Below the pieces are notes generated by a model. The model did no database searches and was not told where the DNA came from. It worked only from the letters and a program-made list of their open reading frames with translations. DNA of 64,000 nucleotides. Source: Arenibacter hampyeongensis (GTDB lineage: Bacteria; Bacteroidota; Bacteroidia; Flavobacteriales; Flavobacteriaceae). The stretch lies in contig NZ_PIOB01000005.1 of NCBI RefSeq assembly GCF_002909255.1, positions 333,220 through 397,219 of the forward strand. The letters run 5' to 3'. The translations under genes and the position numbers were made by a program. Positions 54,919 to 63,939 of this stretch are shown here, one piece after another. The stretch's first letter is position 1, and each line of letters begins with the position of its first letter.

Positions 54919-55373
54919 TACTTAAAATCGTTTAAGTTAATTGCTGTTGGTTTTTGTGCTTCTTGATTGTGGGCTGTGCCAGCATATACCTTTAGATTAC
55001 GGAAAAGCTCTGCACCCAATTTGTTCTTGGGCAACATACCTTTTATCGATTTTTCTACTATACGCGCTGGATCTTTAGCCAACATTTCATTAGCCGTTGT
55101 AAACCTCTGGCCTCCTGGATAACCGGTATGACGAACGTAGGTTTTTGAATCCCATTTCTTTCCGGTCAGGTTGATTTTTTCTGCATTGATAATAACAACA
55201 TTATCCCCACAATCAACATGTGGTGTAAAATTAGGCTTGCGCTTCCCTCTAAGTAACAACGCTACTTTAGAAGCAAGACGGCCCAATGTTTCTCCTTCAG
55301 CATCAACTAGTAACCATTGTTTGTCAACGGTCGCCTTATTGGCCGAAATCGTCTTGTAGCTTAATGTATCCAC
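54918..55373 (-). CDS. rplM: 50S ribosomal protein L13
   Basis: 151 aa from GTG 55373 ([15 protein letters not shown]), which gives exactly the usual flavobacterial length; the ATG at 55403 would add 10 atypical residues. Markers: [35 protein letters not shown] and [15 protein letters not shown]. First gene of the rplM-rpsI pair. Confidence 0.95.
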   Translation of the reverse strand: MDTLSYKTISANKATVDKQWLLVDAEGETLGRLASKVALLLRGKRKPNFTPHVDCGDNVVIINAEKINLTGKKWDSKTYVRHTGYPGGQRFTTANEMLAKDPARIVEKSIKGMLPKNKLGAELFRNLKVYAGTAHNQEAQKPTAINLNDFK

Positions 55374-55403
55374 ACTAATATATTTATTGATTAAACACTT
55401 CAA

Positions 55404-55712
55404 TCCCGTTTAACGGGCTGCAAATGTACAATTATTAAGTTGAATTCCAAATGGTTGTTTCTTATTATTTATAGTTTTTTCCAATAATATACTGTCGAGG
55501 TGAACTTTGTAAACCCATTTCATCACAATTGTAACTTTTTACGTGTAAGTAGACTACTCGTTTACTTCAAATCCAAATAGGTGGGTCTGCCTTTAATTGT
55601 GCAGGGCAAGTAATGGGAATATAGGTTAAGAAACTTTGTTTTCCAAGGATTCTGGGAATACTAAATTGTTTTATAATACGTTAGCTTTTTAAACAACATA
55701 ATTCTTAAAAAG
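55404..55712. other. rplM leader and divergent intergenic region
   Basis: 309 bp between rplM (-) and a lipoprotein gene (+). On the minus strand TACATTTG (55428-55421) fits a -7 box. Between it and rplM lies the palindrome CCCGTTTAACGGG (55405-55417), a possible leader hairpin. Nothing recognisable on the plus side. Confidence 0.5.
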
Positions 55713-56213
55713 ATGAAATTAAAATTTTTATTGCTTTTAATAATTACCGGTCTTTTCATTTCATGCTCTTCGGATAACGATGGTGATAAGTCCAAGGAAG
55801 ATACAATTGTGGGAATTTGGCAGGCACATGAGCTAAAGGTAAATAATGATACGGCCAGTGATGATGAAAAAAATGCAAGGGATTTGTTGAATTTTCTAAC
55901 ATTGAAGGACTGCTATGTGTTGAGTTTTAATTTTAAAGAGGATTTAACCGTCATCATTGATAATTCCGTTCAGTATCTGGAAATCGGCTTAAATTCCGAG
56001 GGGAATGGGTTTGATATTCCTTGTCCGACCGAAAAGGATACGGAAACCACTGTGTATGTGTATGCCGACGGCAAACTTACCTATACGGATGAAGATCAAC
56101 AAATCGTAACCGTAGATGTAGCCATAGATGGTGATGTTATGACCGTTGATGCCGCTGGTTTGGATATCCCAAATTTAAATGCTGGTGGACAGCTTATTTT
56201 TAAAAGGAAATAA
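55713..56213 (+). CDS. Lipocalin-like lipoprotein
   Basis: 166 aa. Lipobox GLFISC, mature start SSDNDGDKSKED, then GIWQAHELKVNN like the first strand of Bacteroidota lipocalin-like proteins, and a beta-rich body ending GGQLIFKRK. Small-ligand binding at the envelope is plausible but not shown. Single gene with a strong terminator. Confidence 0.8.
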   Translation: MKLKFLLLLIITGLFISCSSDNDGDKSKEDTIVGIWQAHELKVNNDTASDDEKNARDLLNFLTLKDCYVLSFNFKEDLTVIIDNSVQYLEIGLNSEGNGFDIPCPTEKDTETTVYVYADGKLTYTDEDQQIVTVDVAIDGDVMTVDAAGLDIPNLNAGGQLIFKRK

Positions 56214-56240
56214 GATTCGGAAAAAAAGCTATATAAAAAT

Positions 56241-56288
56241 AAAAAGCGGAATGCATTTAGGTTAACCCCTTGGCATTCCGCTTTTTTT
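56241..56288. terminator. Bidirectional terminator between the lipoprotein gene and polA
   Basis: Perfect 14-bp stem AAAAAGCGGAATGC (56241-56254) / GCATTCCGCTTTTT (56273-56286) with an 18-nt loop, and flanking A and T runs. Confidence 0.9.
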
Positions 56289-56306
56289 GATTAATAAGGT
56301 ATAGGG

Positions 56307-59153
56307 CTAATGGGCTTCCAGCCAATTATTACCAACGCCCAACTCTACATCCAAAGGCACCGATAATTTATAGGCATTTTCCATCTCCGATTTGATCATT
56401 GTCTTTAATTCCTCCAATTCGGGTTTATATACATCAAAGACCAATTCATCATGCACTTGTAAGAGCATTTTACTTTTGTAATTTCCTTTTTCAAGCTTAT
56501 TGTGGATATTGATCATAGCAATTTTTATGATATCCGCGGCACTTCCTTGTATGGGGGCATTTACGGCGTTGCGTTCCGCAGCTCCACGGACAATGGCATT
56601 GCTGCCATTAATGTCCTTAAGATACCTTCGTCTGCCCAAGACTGTCTGTACATAACCATTCTCCCTGGCAAATTCTATTTGTTCACTTATGTAATTACGT
56701 AATTTGGGGTAGGTCTTGTAATAGGTTTCTATTAGTTCCTTGGATTCGGCTCGGGATAGGTCGGTTTGGTTGCTTAATCCAAATGCGGATACTCCGTATA
56801 TAATTCCAAAATTTACGGTCTTGGCATTGCTTCGCTGTTCCCTGGTTACCTCTTCCAATGGGATGTTAAATACTTTGGAAGCTGTGGAAGCGTGAATATC
56901 CTCTCCGTTTTTAAAAGCCTCTATCATAGTGGTCTCCTCACTTAAAGCAGCAATAATCCGCAATTCGATCTGTGAATAATCTGCCGCCAATAAGATGTAA
57001 TTTTCGTTTCTTGGGATAAAAGCCTTTCTTACTTGTCTTCCTCGTTCTGTTCGTATGGGAATGTTTTGAAGGTTGGGGTTGTTGCTGCTCAATCTTCCCG
57101 TAGCGGCTACGGTTTGCATATAATCTGTATGTACTCTGCCGGTGCTTGCCTCTATTTGTTCGGGCAAGGCATCCACGTAGGTGCTCTTTAATTTGCTAAG
57201 TCCACGGAAGTCCAATACGCTTTGGATTATTTCATGGTCTTTAGCCAGGTATGAAAGTACATCTTCAGCCGTGGAATATTGACCTGTTTTGGTCTTTTTG
57301 GGTTTGTCTACCAACTTCATTTTGTCGAAAAGTATTTCGCCCAATTGTTTTGGAGAAGCTATATTAAATTCTTCACCTGCTTCCTTGTAAATCTTTAATT
57401 CCAAATTTTTGATATCGTCATCCAAATCCTTGGCGAGCGAATTCAAAAATGCCTTGTCCAAATTGATTCCTTCCTGCTCCATGTCTGCCAAGACATGTAA
57501 AAGCGGGATCTCTATGTCATTAAATAATTCTTCCGTGTTTGCCTCTTTCAATTCAGGTCTAAAGTGCTGGGCCAATTGAAAAGTGATATCTGCATCCTCT
57601 ACGGCATATTCGGTTTGTTTTTCCAAGGGAACCTCCCTCATGGATAGTTGGTTTTTACCTTTTTTGCCTATGAGTTCGGTTATGGAAACAGGGGTGTAAT
57701 TCAAATAAGTTTCAGCCAGTACATCCATGTTGTGGCGCATATCCGGGTTTATGAGGTAATGGGCCAGCATGGTGTCAAAACATTTACCTTTTACGGATAC
57801 GTTGTATTTGTGAAGTACCTTAATATCATATTTTAAGTTCTGACCAATTTTTTCAATACCTACCGCTTCAAAAAATGGTCTTAATTGTTCAATAATATTC
57901 TGTGCTTCCTTTCTGTCTTCGGGAAAGGGAACATAGAAACCTTTTCCGGCTTCCCAGCAAAATGCAATGCCTACCAATTCCGCTGTAAGTGGGTTTAATC
58001 CAGTAGTTTCCGTGTCAAAACAAACGGATGCCTGCTTCATTAAATTCTGAACAAAAAGATTCATGGCCATACCTGAATGAACGCTCTGATATACATGCGA
58101 AACCTCAGCAATATTTTTCCTGCTGGATACTTCCTTAATAGTACCTCCTGTAACCTGACCGTCACCACCGAATAAGGAAAATTGACCGCCGCCTGCCTCA
58201 GTTGGTTTCTTTTTGGAAACAGGGCTGCTGTCCTGTTTATTATCATTCGCACTGTCTTCATCAGATTCCGCAGAAAAAAGTTTAAGAAATTGGTCCTTAA
58301 GCCTTCGGAACTCCAATTCTTCGAAAATCTCCTGTACTTTATCACCATCGGGCATGGAGAGTTCATAATCCTTGGCATTAAAGGTTACGTCACAATCCAC
58401 GAATATGGTGGCCAGCTTTTTGGATAGGATTCCGAGTTCGGCATTTTCTTGGACTTTCTCCTTCATTTTGCCTTTCAATTTATCTGTATTGGCCAGCAAA
58501 TTTTCCATAGAGCCGAATTCCTCGATGAATTTTTTGGCTGTCTTGTCACCAACTCCAGGTAATCCTGGAATGTTGTCGCTAGCATCGCCCATCATTCCCA
58601 AATAGTCTATGACTTGTTCTGGACGTTCAACACCAAAGCGTTTTTGGACTTCAGGGATACCCCATATTTCAATGCCATTGCCCATTCTGGCCGGGCGGTA
58701 CATAAATATGTTCTCGGATACCAACTGTCCAAAATCTTTATCCGGGGTGACCATAAATACCTTGTAATCCTCCTTCTCAGCTTGCTTTGCCAGGGTGCCT
58801 ATGATATCATCGGCTTCCATTCCCGCCAATTCCACTACAGGAATGTGCATGGCCTTTAATATATTTTGTATATAGGGTACGGCTATTTTTATAGCATCTG
58901 GAGTGGCATCCCTATTGGCTTTGTATTCTGCGAACATTTCCGTACGGTCCGCACTTCCTCCTTTGTCAAAACAAACTGCCAAATGATCTGGTTTTTCCCT
59001 TCTTATAACATCCAATAGAGAATTCATAAATCCCATTATGGCAGAGGTGTCCATTCCCTTGGAATTTATTCTGGGGTTTTTGATAAGTGCGTAGTAGCCC
59101 CTAAAAATGAGTGCGTATGCATCAAGTAAGAAAAGTCTCTTTTGTTCTGCCAT
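56307..59153 (-). CDS. polA: DNA polymerase I
   Basis: 948 aa. 5'-3' exonuclease domain (1-about 290: LLDAYALIFRGYYAL, VVELAGMEADDIIGTLA, GDASDNIPGLPGVGDKTA). 3'-5' exonuclease (about 365-545) with intact DTE in VCFDTETTGL, KYDIKVLH and YAVEDADITFQ, so proofreading should work. Polymerase domain (about 600-948): LLAADYSQIELRI, RSNAKTVNFGIIYG, LLQVHDELVFDV. It fills gaps and removes RNA primers. Confidence 0.97.
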   Translation of the reverse strand: MAEQKRLFLLDAYALIFRGYYALIKNPRINSKGMDTSAIMGFMNSLLDVIRREKPDHLAVCFDKGGSADRTEMFAEYKANRDATPDAIKIAVPYIQNILKAMHIPVVELAGMEADDIIGTLAKQAEKEDYKVFMVTPDKDFGQLVSENIFMYRPARMGNGIEIWGIPEVQKRFGVERPEQVIDYLGMMGDASDNIPGLPGVGDKTAKKFIEEFGSMENLLANTDKLKGKMKEKVQENAELGILSKKLATIFVDCDVTFNAKDYELSMPDGDKVQEIFEELEFRRLKDQFLKLFSAESDEDSANDNKQDSSPVSKKKPTEAGGGQFSLFGGDGQVTGGTIKEVSSRKNIAEVSHVYQSVHSGMAMNLFVQNLMKQASVCFDTETTGLNPLTAELVGIAFCWEAGKGFYVPFPEDRKEAQNIIEQLRPFFEAVGIEKIGQNLKYDIKVLHKYNVSVKGKCFDTMLAHYLINPDMRHNMDVLAETYLNYTPVSITELIGKKGKNQLSMREVPLEKQTEYAVEDADITFQLAQHFRPELKEANTEELFNDIEIPLLHVLADMEQEGINLDKAFLNSLAKDLDDDIKNLELKIYKEAGEEFNIASPKQLGEILFDKMKLVDKPKKTKTGQYSTAEDVLSYLAKDHEIIQSVLDFRGLSKLKSTYVDALPEQIEASTGRVHTDYMQTVAATGRLSSNNPNLQNIPIRTERGRQVRKAFIPRNENYILLAADYSQIELRIIAALSEETTMIEAFKNGEDIHASTASKVFNIPLEEVTREQRSNAKTVNFGIIYGVSAFGLSNQTDLSRAESKELIETYYKTYPKLRNYISEQIEFARENGYVQTVLGRRRYLKDINGSNAIVRGAAERNAVNAPIQGSAADIIKIAMINIHNKLEKGNYKSKMLLQVHDELVFDVYKPELEELKTMIKSEMENAYKLSVPLDVELGVGNNWLEAH

Positions 59154-59197
59154 TATTTTTGATTCTTATTAAGATTTGGATTTAATGAAATTAAGGT

Positions 59198-60193
59198 TTA
59201 GGATTTTAAAAATGTCTCCGTGGTATTGTTGGTTTGACCTGCCTCAGAATAGCCACTATAGCTAAATCCAGGGTGAATGCAGTATCCTCCAGTTTCTCCA
59301 TTCTTGTTGATGGCAATAAAGCCAATTTGAAAATCCCTTCTGTCCTTGTTCTTTTCCATGATTCGTCTTACGCCTTCCTCGCAGGCTTCCTGTGGCGATT
59401 TCCCTTGGCGCATTAGTTCAACTATCAAGAAACTACCGACCGTGCGCACAACTTCTTCCCCGACTCCTGTGGCTGTTGCTCCGCCAACGGCATTATCTAC
59501 AAATAATCCGGCACCAATTATTGGGGAGTCTCCAACCCTTCCGGCCATTTTGTAACCCATTCCACTTGTGGTGCAGGCTCCGGCAATATCTCCATTTTTA
59601 TCTATGGCCAGCATACCTATGGTATCGTGGTTTTCTATATTGATAATGGTTTCGTATTTGGATTTCTTTTTCCATTCCAACCAATCTTTTTTGGCTTTTT
59701 CAGTCAGTAGATTGGTTTTTGGGAATCCTTTTTCATAAGCAAATTGTTCCGCTCCTTTTCCGGCCAACATTACGTGTGGTGTATCTTCCATTACCTTTCT
59801 TGCAACCGAAATAGGATGGGCAATATTTTCCATACAGAGCACTGCCCCGCAGTTGCCGTCTTTGTCCATAATACAGGCGTCCAAGGTAACGTGGCCATCC
59901 CTATCCGGTCTACCTCCGTTGCCAACTGTTTCATTGCTAAGATCTGCTTCTTCTACCATTACACCCTGTTCTACAGCATCTAGGGAAGAACCTCCATTGT
60001 CCAAAACTTCCCAAGCCTTTGCTGTGGCATTCTTAAAATTCCAAGTGCATATTACAATAGGTTTTACACTTGCTGGGGTATTTGCAATTGGTGGTAGTTC
60101 CTTTTTTGTTTCTTGGCAGGATGCAAAAAGTGGTGCTGAAATTATTCCGGCAGTGCTTAGAGTAGAATTTTTAAGGAAATTTCTTCTTTTCAT
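59198..60193 (-). CDS. Exported N4-(beta-N-acetylglucosaminyl)-L-asparaginase / Ntn asparaginase
   Basis: 331 aa. The signal has Tat motif KRRNFLK and an LFASC lipobox, giving a Tat-exported lipoprotein. Ntn hydrolase that self-cleaves before Thr in ENHDTIGMLAIDKNG; other motifs are WEVLDNGGSSLDAVEQG, GGRPDRDGHVTLDACIM and ATGVGEEVVRTV. It cleaves the GlcNAc-Asn bond of glycoproteins or hydrolyses beta-aspartyl peptides, in the envelope. It is divergent from cutC, 42 bp apart. Confidence 0.92.
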   Translation of the reverse strand: MKRRNFLKNSTLSTAGIISAPLFASCQETKKELPPIANTPASVKPIVICTWNFKNATAKAWEVLDNGGSSLDAVEQGVMVEEADLSNETVGNGGRPDRDGHVTLDACIMDKDGNCGAVLCMENIAHPISVARKVMEDTPHVMLAGKGAEQFAYEKGFPKTNLLTEKAKKDWLEWKKKSKYETIINIENHDTIGMLAIDKNGDIAGACTTSGMGYKMAGRVGDSPIIGAGLFVDNAVGGATATGVGEEVVRTVGSFLIVELMRQGKSPQEACEEGVRRIMEKNKDRRDFQIGFIAINKNGETGGYCIHPGFSYSGYSEAGQTNNTTETFLKS

Positions 60194-60235
60194 ACGATTG
60201 TGTTACTTAATTTTAAGGTCCTAAATATAAGAAAT

Positions 60236-60964
60236 ATGATTGTAGAAGTATGCGCCAATTCTTTAGAATCTGCTGTAAATGCCCAAAAAGCTGGTGCTGA
60301 CCGTATTGAATTATGTACCGAGCTGGCGGGAGGGGGTACAACTCCATCTTTTGGCCTTTTGAAAGTGATAAAGAAATATATTTCTATTCCTGTAAATGTG
60401 TTGATTAGGCCTAGGAGTGGTGAATTTACCTATTCCGATCTAGAGTTTGAGATAATGAAGAAAGATATTGAACTGTGCAAAGAACTAGGTTTTAATGGGA
60501 TTGTATCAGGAGTGTTGAAAAAGGACTTTACTTTGGATGTTGAAAGAACTAAAGAATTGATCAATTTATCAAAGCCTATGCAATTTACCTTCCATAGGGC
60601 ATTTGATTGGGTAGAGGATCCTATGGCAACGTTAAAGCAATTGGAGGAACTGGAAGTGGATACCATTTTGAGCTCCGGACAACAAAATTCTTCAGTTGCA
60701 GGAATCGACCTATTGTCAAAGTTGCTGAATAAATCCGAGAGAACTGTTATTATGCCTGGAGGTGGTATACAGGATTCCAATGTATTGGAATTTAAGAAGA
60801 AAGGTTTTGGAGCAGTACATTTGACCGGTATAAAATTCCATAGGACTCTTGATCATACACCTGTAGTTCCAATGAGCACCCCCAGCTTTCTTCGGGACGA
60901 TGAAATAGCCATTAGTCATTTGGCTACCCTAAAAGAAGTGGTCCGCCTAGTTAAAGAAAAGTAA
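60236..60964 (+). CDS. cutC: CutC-family protein (copper homeostasis)
   Basis: 242 aa from ATG 60236 (MIVEVCANSLESA), the family start; the open frame reaches back to 60200. TIM-barrel markers: NAQKAGADRIELCTELAGGG, PSFGLLKVIKK, VLIRPRSGEFTYSD, FHRAFDWV, LSSGQQNSSVAG and MPGGGI. Cytoplasmic; the link to copper is weak in many species, and its true activity is unclear. Confidence 0.92.
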   Translation: MIVEVCANSLESAVNAQKAGADRIELCTELAGGGTTPSFGLLKVIKKYISIPVNVLIRPRSGEFTYSDLEFEIMKKDIELCKELGFNGIVSGVLKKDFTLDVERTKELINLSKPMQFTFHRAFDWVEDPMATLKQLEELEVDTILSSGQQNSSVAGIDLLSKLLNKSERTVIMPGGGIQDSNVLEFKKKGFGAVHLTGIKFHRTLDHTPVVPMSTPSFLRDDEIAISHLATLKEVVRLVKEK

Positions 60965-61014
60965 AATAGGTTCTAAAGGTTTTGAAACCAATATCTTTAC
61001 TAAAAATTTAAGGA

Positions 61015-62241
61015 ATGCTTCGTTGGATTGTTTTCATTGTTATTTACATCACACTTGGGATTTATACTTTACAGGCATTGCGGGCTGTAACCCGTTACCC
61101 TTGGGTTTATTATGCCTATATGGTATTATCTCTCTTTGTTTTGGGAAATTTTATTTATCAATTCACTATGGGCGATGCTCCTGGCCGAGTGTTGAGTGTT
61201 CCAAAAAGTTACGCCTTTGGTCTCTTGCTGGCTATGCTCACTTTTAAGTTGATTACTATTGTATTTTTATTCTCCGAGGATATTTTCAGATTTCTTTCTG
61301 CCGGCTATCATAAGATATTTGGGGGAACTAAGGAATTTAGTCTACCCCAGCGCAGACGTTTTTTAAGTACGATTGCCATGGGAATTGCTGCATTGCCATT
61401 TTCCGCATTGTTGTACGGCATGTTGAAAGGGAAGTACAATTTTAAAGTGCTTAAATACAATTTGGAATTTGATGATTTGCCCTCTAGCTTCGATGGATAT
61501 CAAATTACACAAATATCGGATGTTCACAGTGGCAGTTTCGATAATAGGGAGAAGATAGAATACGCAATAGACCTTATTAATCAGCAAAAAAGCGATGTGT
61601 TACTTTTTACAGGGGACATGGTCAATAATATGGCGGAGGAAATGTTGCCATGGAAAGGCCTGTTTTCGACATTGAGTGCCAAGGACGGTAAATTTTCAGT
61701 TTTAGGGAATCATGATTATGGGGATTATGTGGAATGGGAGACGGAAGAAGCCAAGAGGAACAATTTGATCGATCTTAAAAATTTACAGAAGGAAATGGGC
61801 TTTGATCTCCTATTAAACGATAGCAGATATTTGCAAAAAGGAGAAGATAAAATTGCCTTGATCGGTGTTGAAAATTGGGGTAGGGGAGGTTTTAAAAAGG
61901 CTGGAGACCTTAAAAAAGCAGTGTCCAAAATTAATAAGGACGATTTTAAGATTCTAATGAGCCATGATCCATCACATTGGGAGGATCAAGTCTTAAAAGA
62001 TGATTACCATTATCATTTAACTTTAAGCGGACATACCCATGGGATGCAATTTGGTATAGAAATTCCTGGATGGATTAAATGGAGTCCGGCCAAATGGAGA
62101 TATAAGTATTGGGCAGGGGTATACAAAGAATTGGGTCAAATGATCAATGTAAACCGGGGATTCGGATTTTTAGGTTATCCAGGAAGGGTTGGTATATGGC
62201 CAGAAATCACGGTAATAACCCTTAAAAGAAAACAGATATGA
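61015..62241 (+). CDS. Membrane-anchored metallophosphoesterase, copy 1
   Basis: 408 aa. Residues 1-about 130 contain three hydrophobic helices; the catalytic domain has metal-binding motifs ITQISDVHSGSFDN, FTGDMVNN, LGNHDYGD, and LTLSGHTHGMQFG. It is a calcineurin-like phosphoesterase, possibly acting on lipid or nucleotide substrates at the membrane. Its stop overlaps the start of copy 2 (ATGA). From 61708 the DNA is almost identical to copy 2. Confidence 0.93.
   Translation: MLRWIVFIVIYITLGIYTLQALRAVTRYPWVYYAYMVLSLFVLGNFIYQFTMGDAPGRVLSVPKSYAFGLLLAMLTFKLITIVFLFSEDIFRFLSAGYHKIFGGTKEFSLPQRRRFLSTIAMGIAALPFSALLYGMLKGKYNFKVLKYNLEFDDLPSSFDGYQITQISDVHSGSFDNREKIEYAIDLINQQKSDVLLFTGDMVNNMAEEMLPWKGLFSTLSAKDGKFSVLGNHDYGDYVEWETEEAKRNNLIDLKNLQKEMGFDLLLNDSRYLQKGEDKIALIGVENWGRGGFKKAGDLKKAVSKINKDDFKILMSHDPSHWEDQVLKDDYHYHLTLSGHTHGMQFGIEIPGWIKWSPAKWRYKYWAGVYKELGQMINVNRGFGFLGYPGRVGIWPEITVITLKRKQI
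61708..62222 (+). repeat. 515-bp near-identical segment, copy A
   Basis: Matches 62943-63457 (offset 1235) except for one silent base (T61773 versus C63008). It covers the GNHD motif to the end of both catalytic domains; sequence outside is diverged. Confidence 0.9.
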
Positions 62242-63479
62242 TACGTTGGTTAATTATTGTGCTAGTTTATTTTATACTGGCTATTTATACTTTTCAGGTT
62301 ATTAAAGCAGCTAAAATGTATAATATTGTAGCTTATTGCTTTGTTCTGATTTCTTTGGTAATATTGGGAAATTTCGTTTTTCAAATAGTTTATGCGGGTA
62401 AGGTTGGGATGGTTTTTAGTGATCCTAATAATAAGGCTAAGAGTTATGCTTTAGGATTGTTTTTGGCAATGGTTGTATTTCAGGGTATTGTCTTTTTCTT
62501 TTTGTTTTTTGAGGATGCCTGTAGATTTATAGTTGCGATTTACAATAGGTATTATGGAATTTCTAAAGAGTTTTCTTTGACCTCTAGAAGACGATTTGTG
62601 AGTTTGATAGGATTGGGTGTGGCGACAATTCCTTTTTCGGCCTTACTTTACGGAATGCACAGAGGTAAGTATAATTACAAAGTATTAAATTATAATTTGG
62701 AATATGAAGATTTACCTGAGGCCTTTGAAGGCTACAAAATAACTCAAATATCGGATATTCATTGTGGAAGTTTCGACAATAGAAGTATGATTGAATATGG
62801 CGTGAGTCTAATAAACCAACAAAAGAGTGATGTCATATTGTTTACAGGTGATATGGTTAATAATAAAGCTGATGAATTAATTCCATGGAAATCTGTCTTT
62901 TCCAAACTAGAGGCAAACGATGGTATATTTTCTATCTTGGGCAATCATGATTATGGGGATTATGTGGAATGGGAGACGGAAGAAGCCAAGAGGAACAATT
63001 TGATCGACCTTAAAAATTTACAGAAGGAAATGGGCTTTGATCTCCTATTAAACGATAGCAGATATTTGCAAAAAGGAGAAGATAAAATTGCCTTGATCGG
63101 TGTTGAAAATTGGGGTAGGGGAGGTTTTAAAAAGGCTGGAGACCTTAAAAAAGCAGTGTCCAAAATTAATAAGGACGATTTTAAGATTCTAATGAGCCAT
63201 GATCCATCACATTGGGAGGATCAAGTCTTAAAAGATGATTACCATTATCATTTAACTTTAAGCGGACATACCCATGGGATGCAATTTGGTATAGAAATTC
63301 CTGGATGGATTAAATGGAGTCCGGCCAAATGGAGATATAAGTATTGGGCAGGGGTATACAAAGAATTGGGTCAAATGATCAATGTAAACCGGGGATTCGG
63401 ATTTTTAGGTTATCCAGGAAGGGTTGGTATATGGCCAGAAATCACGGTAATAACCCTAAAAAAGAGGTCATTAACGTGA
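62238..63479 (+). CDS. Membrane-anchored metallophosphoesterase, copy 2
   Basis: 413 aa. Same architecture as copy 1: three hydrophobic helices, then ITQISDIHCGSFDN, FTGDMVNN, LGNHDYGD and SGHTHGMQFG. The N-terminal half is moderately diverged from copy 1, while the C-terminal half is identical in sequence over about 170 residues before the final KKRSLT. ATG 62238 overlaps the copy 1 stop by four bases, so the two are translationally coupled. Confidence 0.93.
   Translation: MIRWLIIVLVYFILAIYTFQVIKAAKMYNIVAYCFVLISLVILGNFVFQIVYAGKVGMVFSDPNNKAKSYALGLFLAMVVFQGIVFFFLFFEDACRFIVAIYNRYYGISKEFSLTSRRRFVSLIGLGVATIPFSALLYGMHRGKYNYKVLNYNLEYEDLPEAFEGYKITQISDIHCGSFDNRSMIEYGVSLINQQKSDVILFTGDMVNNKADELIPWKSVFSKLEANDGIFSILGNHDYGDYVEWETEEAKRNNLIDLKNLQKEMGFDLLLNDSRYLQKGEDKIALIGVENWGRGGFKKAGDLKKAVSKINKDDFKILMSHDPSHWEDQVLKDDYHYHLTLSGHTHGMQFGIEIPGWIKWSPAKWRYKYWAGVYKELGQMINVNRGFGFLGYPGRVGIWPEITVITLKKRSLT
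62943..63457 (+). repeat. 515-bp near-identical segment, copy B
   Basis: Partner of 61708-62222; only one base differs. Confidence 0.9.
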
Positions 63480-63539
63480 TTTTAACAGCTACCTTCCCTA
63501 CAAAAATGATAGCACTAGTTGTATTTTAACATTTTTTCT

Positions 63540-63547
63540 TATTTTTG
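63540..63547 (+). promoter_or_regulatory. Candidate -7 box (TATTTTTG)
   Basis: Matches TAnnTTTG, 23 bp before ATG 63571, with a TTG 18 bp upstream that could serve as a -33 element. Confidence 0.5.
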
Positions 63548-63570
63548 ATTTATAACCCAACGTATTGTAT

Positions 63571-63867
63571 ATGTCTAAATTTGGTGAATTAATTGATATA
63601 AATGTTCCCGTGTTATTGGATTTTTACGCAGAGTGGAACGAACAGTCAACAGCCATGCACCCTGTACTGAGGGATGTAGCCGCCGCTTTGGGCGATAAGG
63701 GCAAAGTTATTAAGATTGATGTGGATAAGAATAAAGAACTATCCCAGGCGTTGAGAGTGAAAGGTTTGCCTACCTTGATGATATACAAAAAAGGTGAAAT
63801 GGTATGGAGACAGAGTGGGGAACAGGATGCCAATACCCTTATCGGAATACTCAATGAGTATCTATAG
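63571..63867 (+). CDS. Thioredoxin-fold protein without CxxC
   Basis: 98 aa from ATG 63571; a TTG at 63565 would add two residues. The fold is that of thioredoxin (PVLLDFYAEWNEQ, VIKIDVDKNKELSQAL, cis-Pro in VKGLPTLMIYKKGEM). The usual WCGPC site is WNEQS, so both redox cysteines are missing. It cannot act as a dithiol reductase; a chaperone or binding role is more likely. Single gene with terminator. Confidence 0.9.
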   Translation: MSKFGELIDINVPVLLDFYAEWNEQSTAMHPVLRDVAAALGDKGKVIKIDVDKNKELSQALRVKGLPTLMIYKKGEMVWRQSGEQDANTLIGILNEYL

Positions 63868-63909
63868 CTAAAATAAAACGCATAAAAAAACCGGGACATC
63901 TGTCCAGTC

Positions 63910-63939
63910 ATGGTCGGAAGAAATTCCGACCATTTTTTT
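63910..63939 (+). terminator. Rho-independent terminator with GAAA loop
   Basis: Perfect 10-bp stem ATGGTCGGAA / TTCCGACCAT around a GAAA tetraloop, followed by a T tract (63933-63939). Confidence 0.92.
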
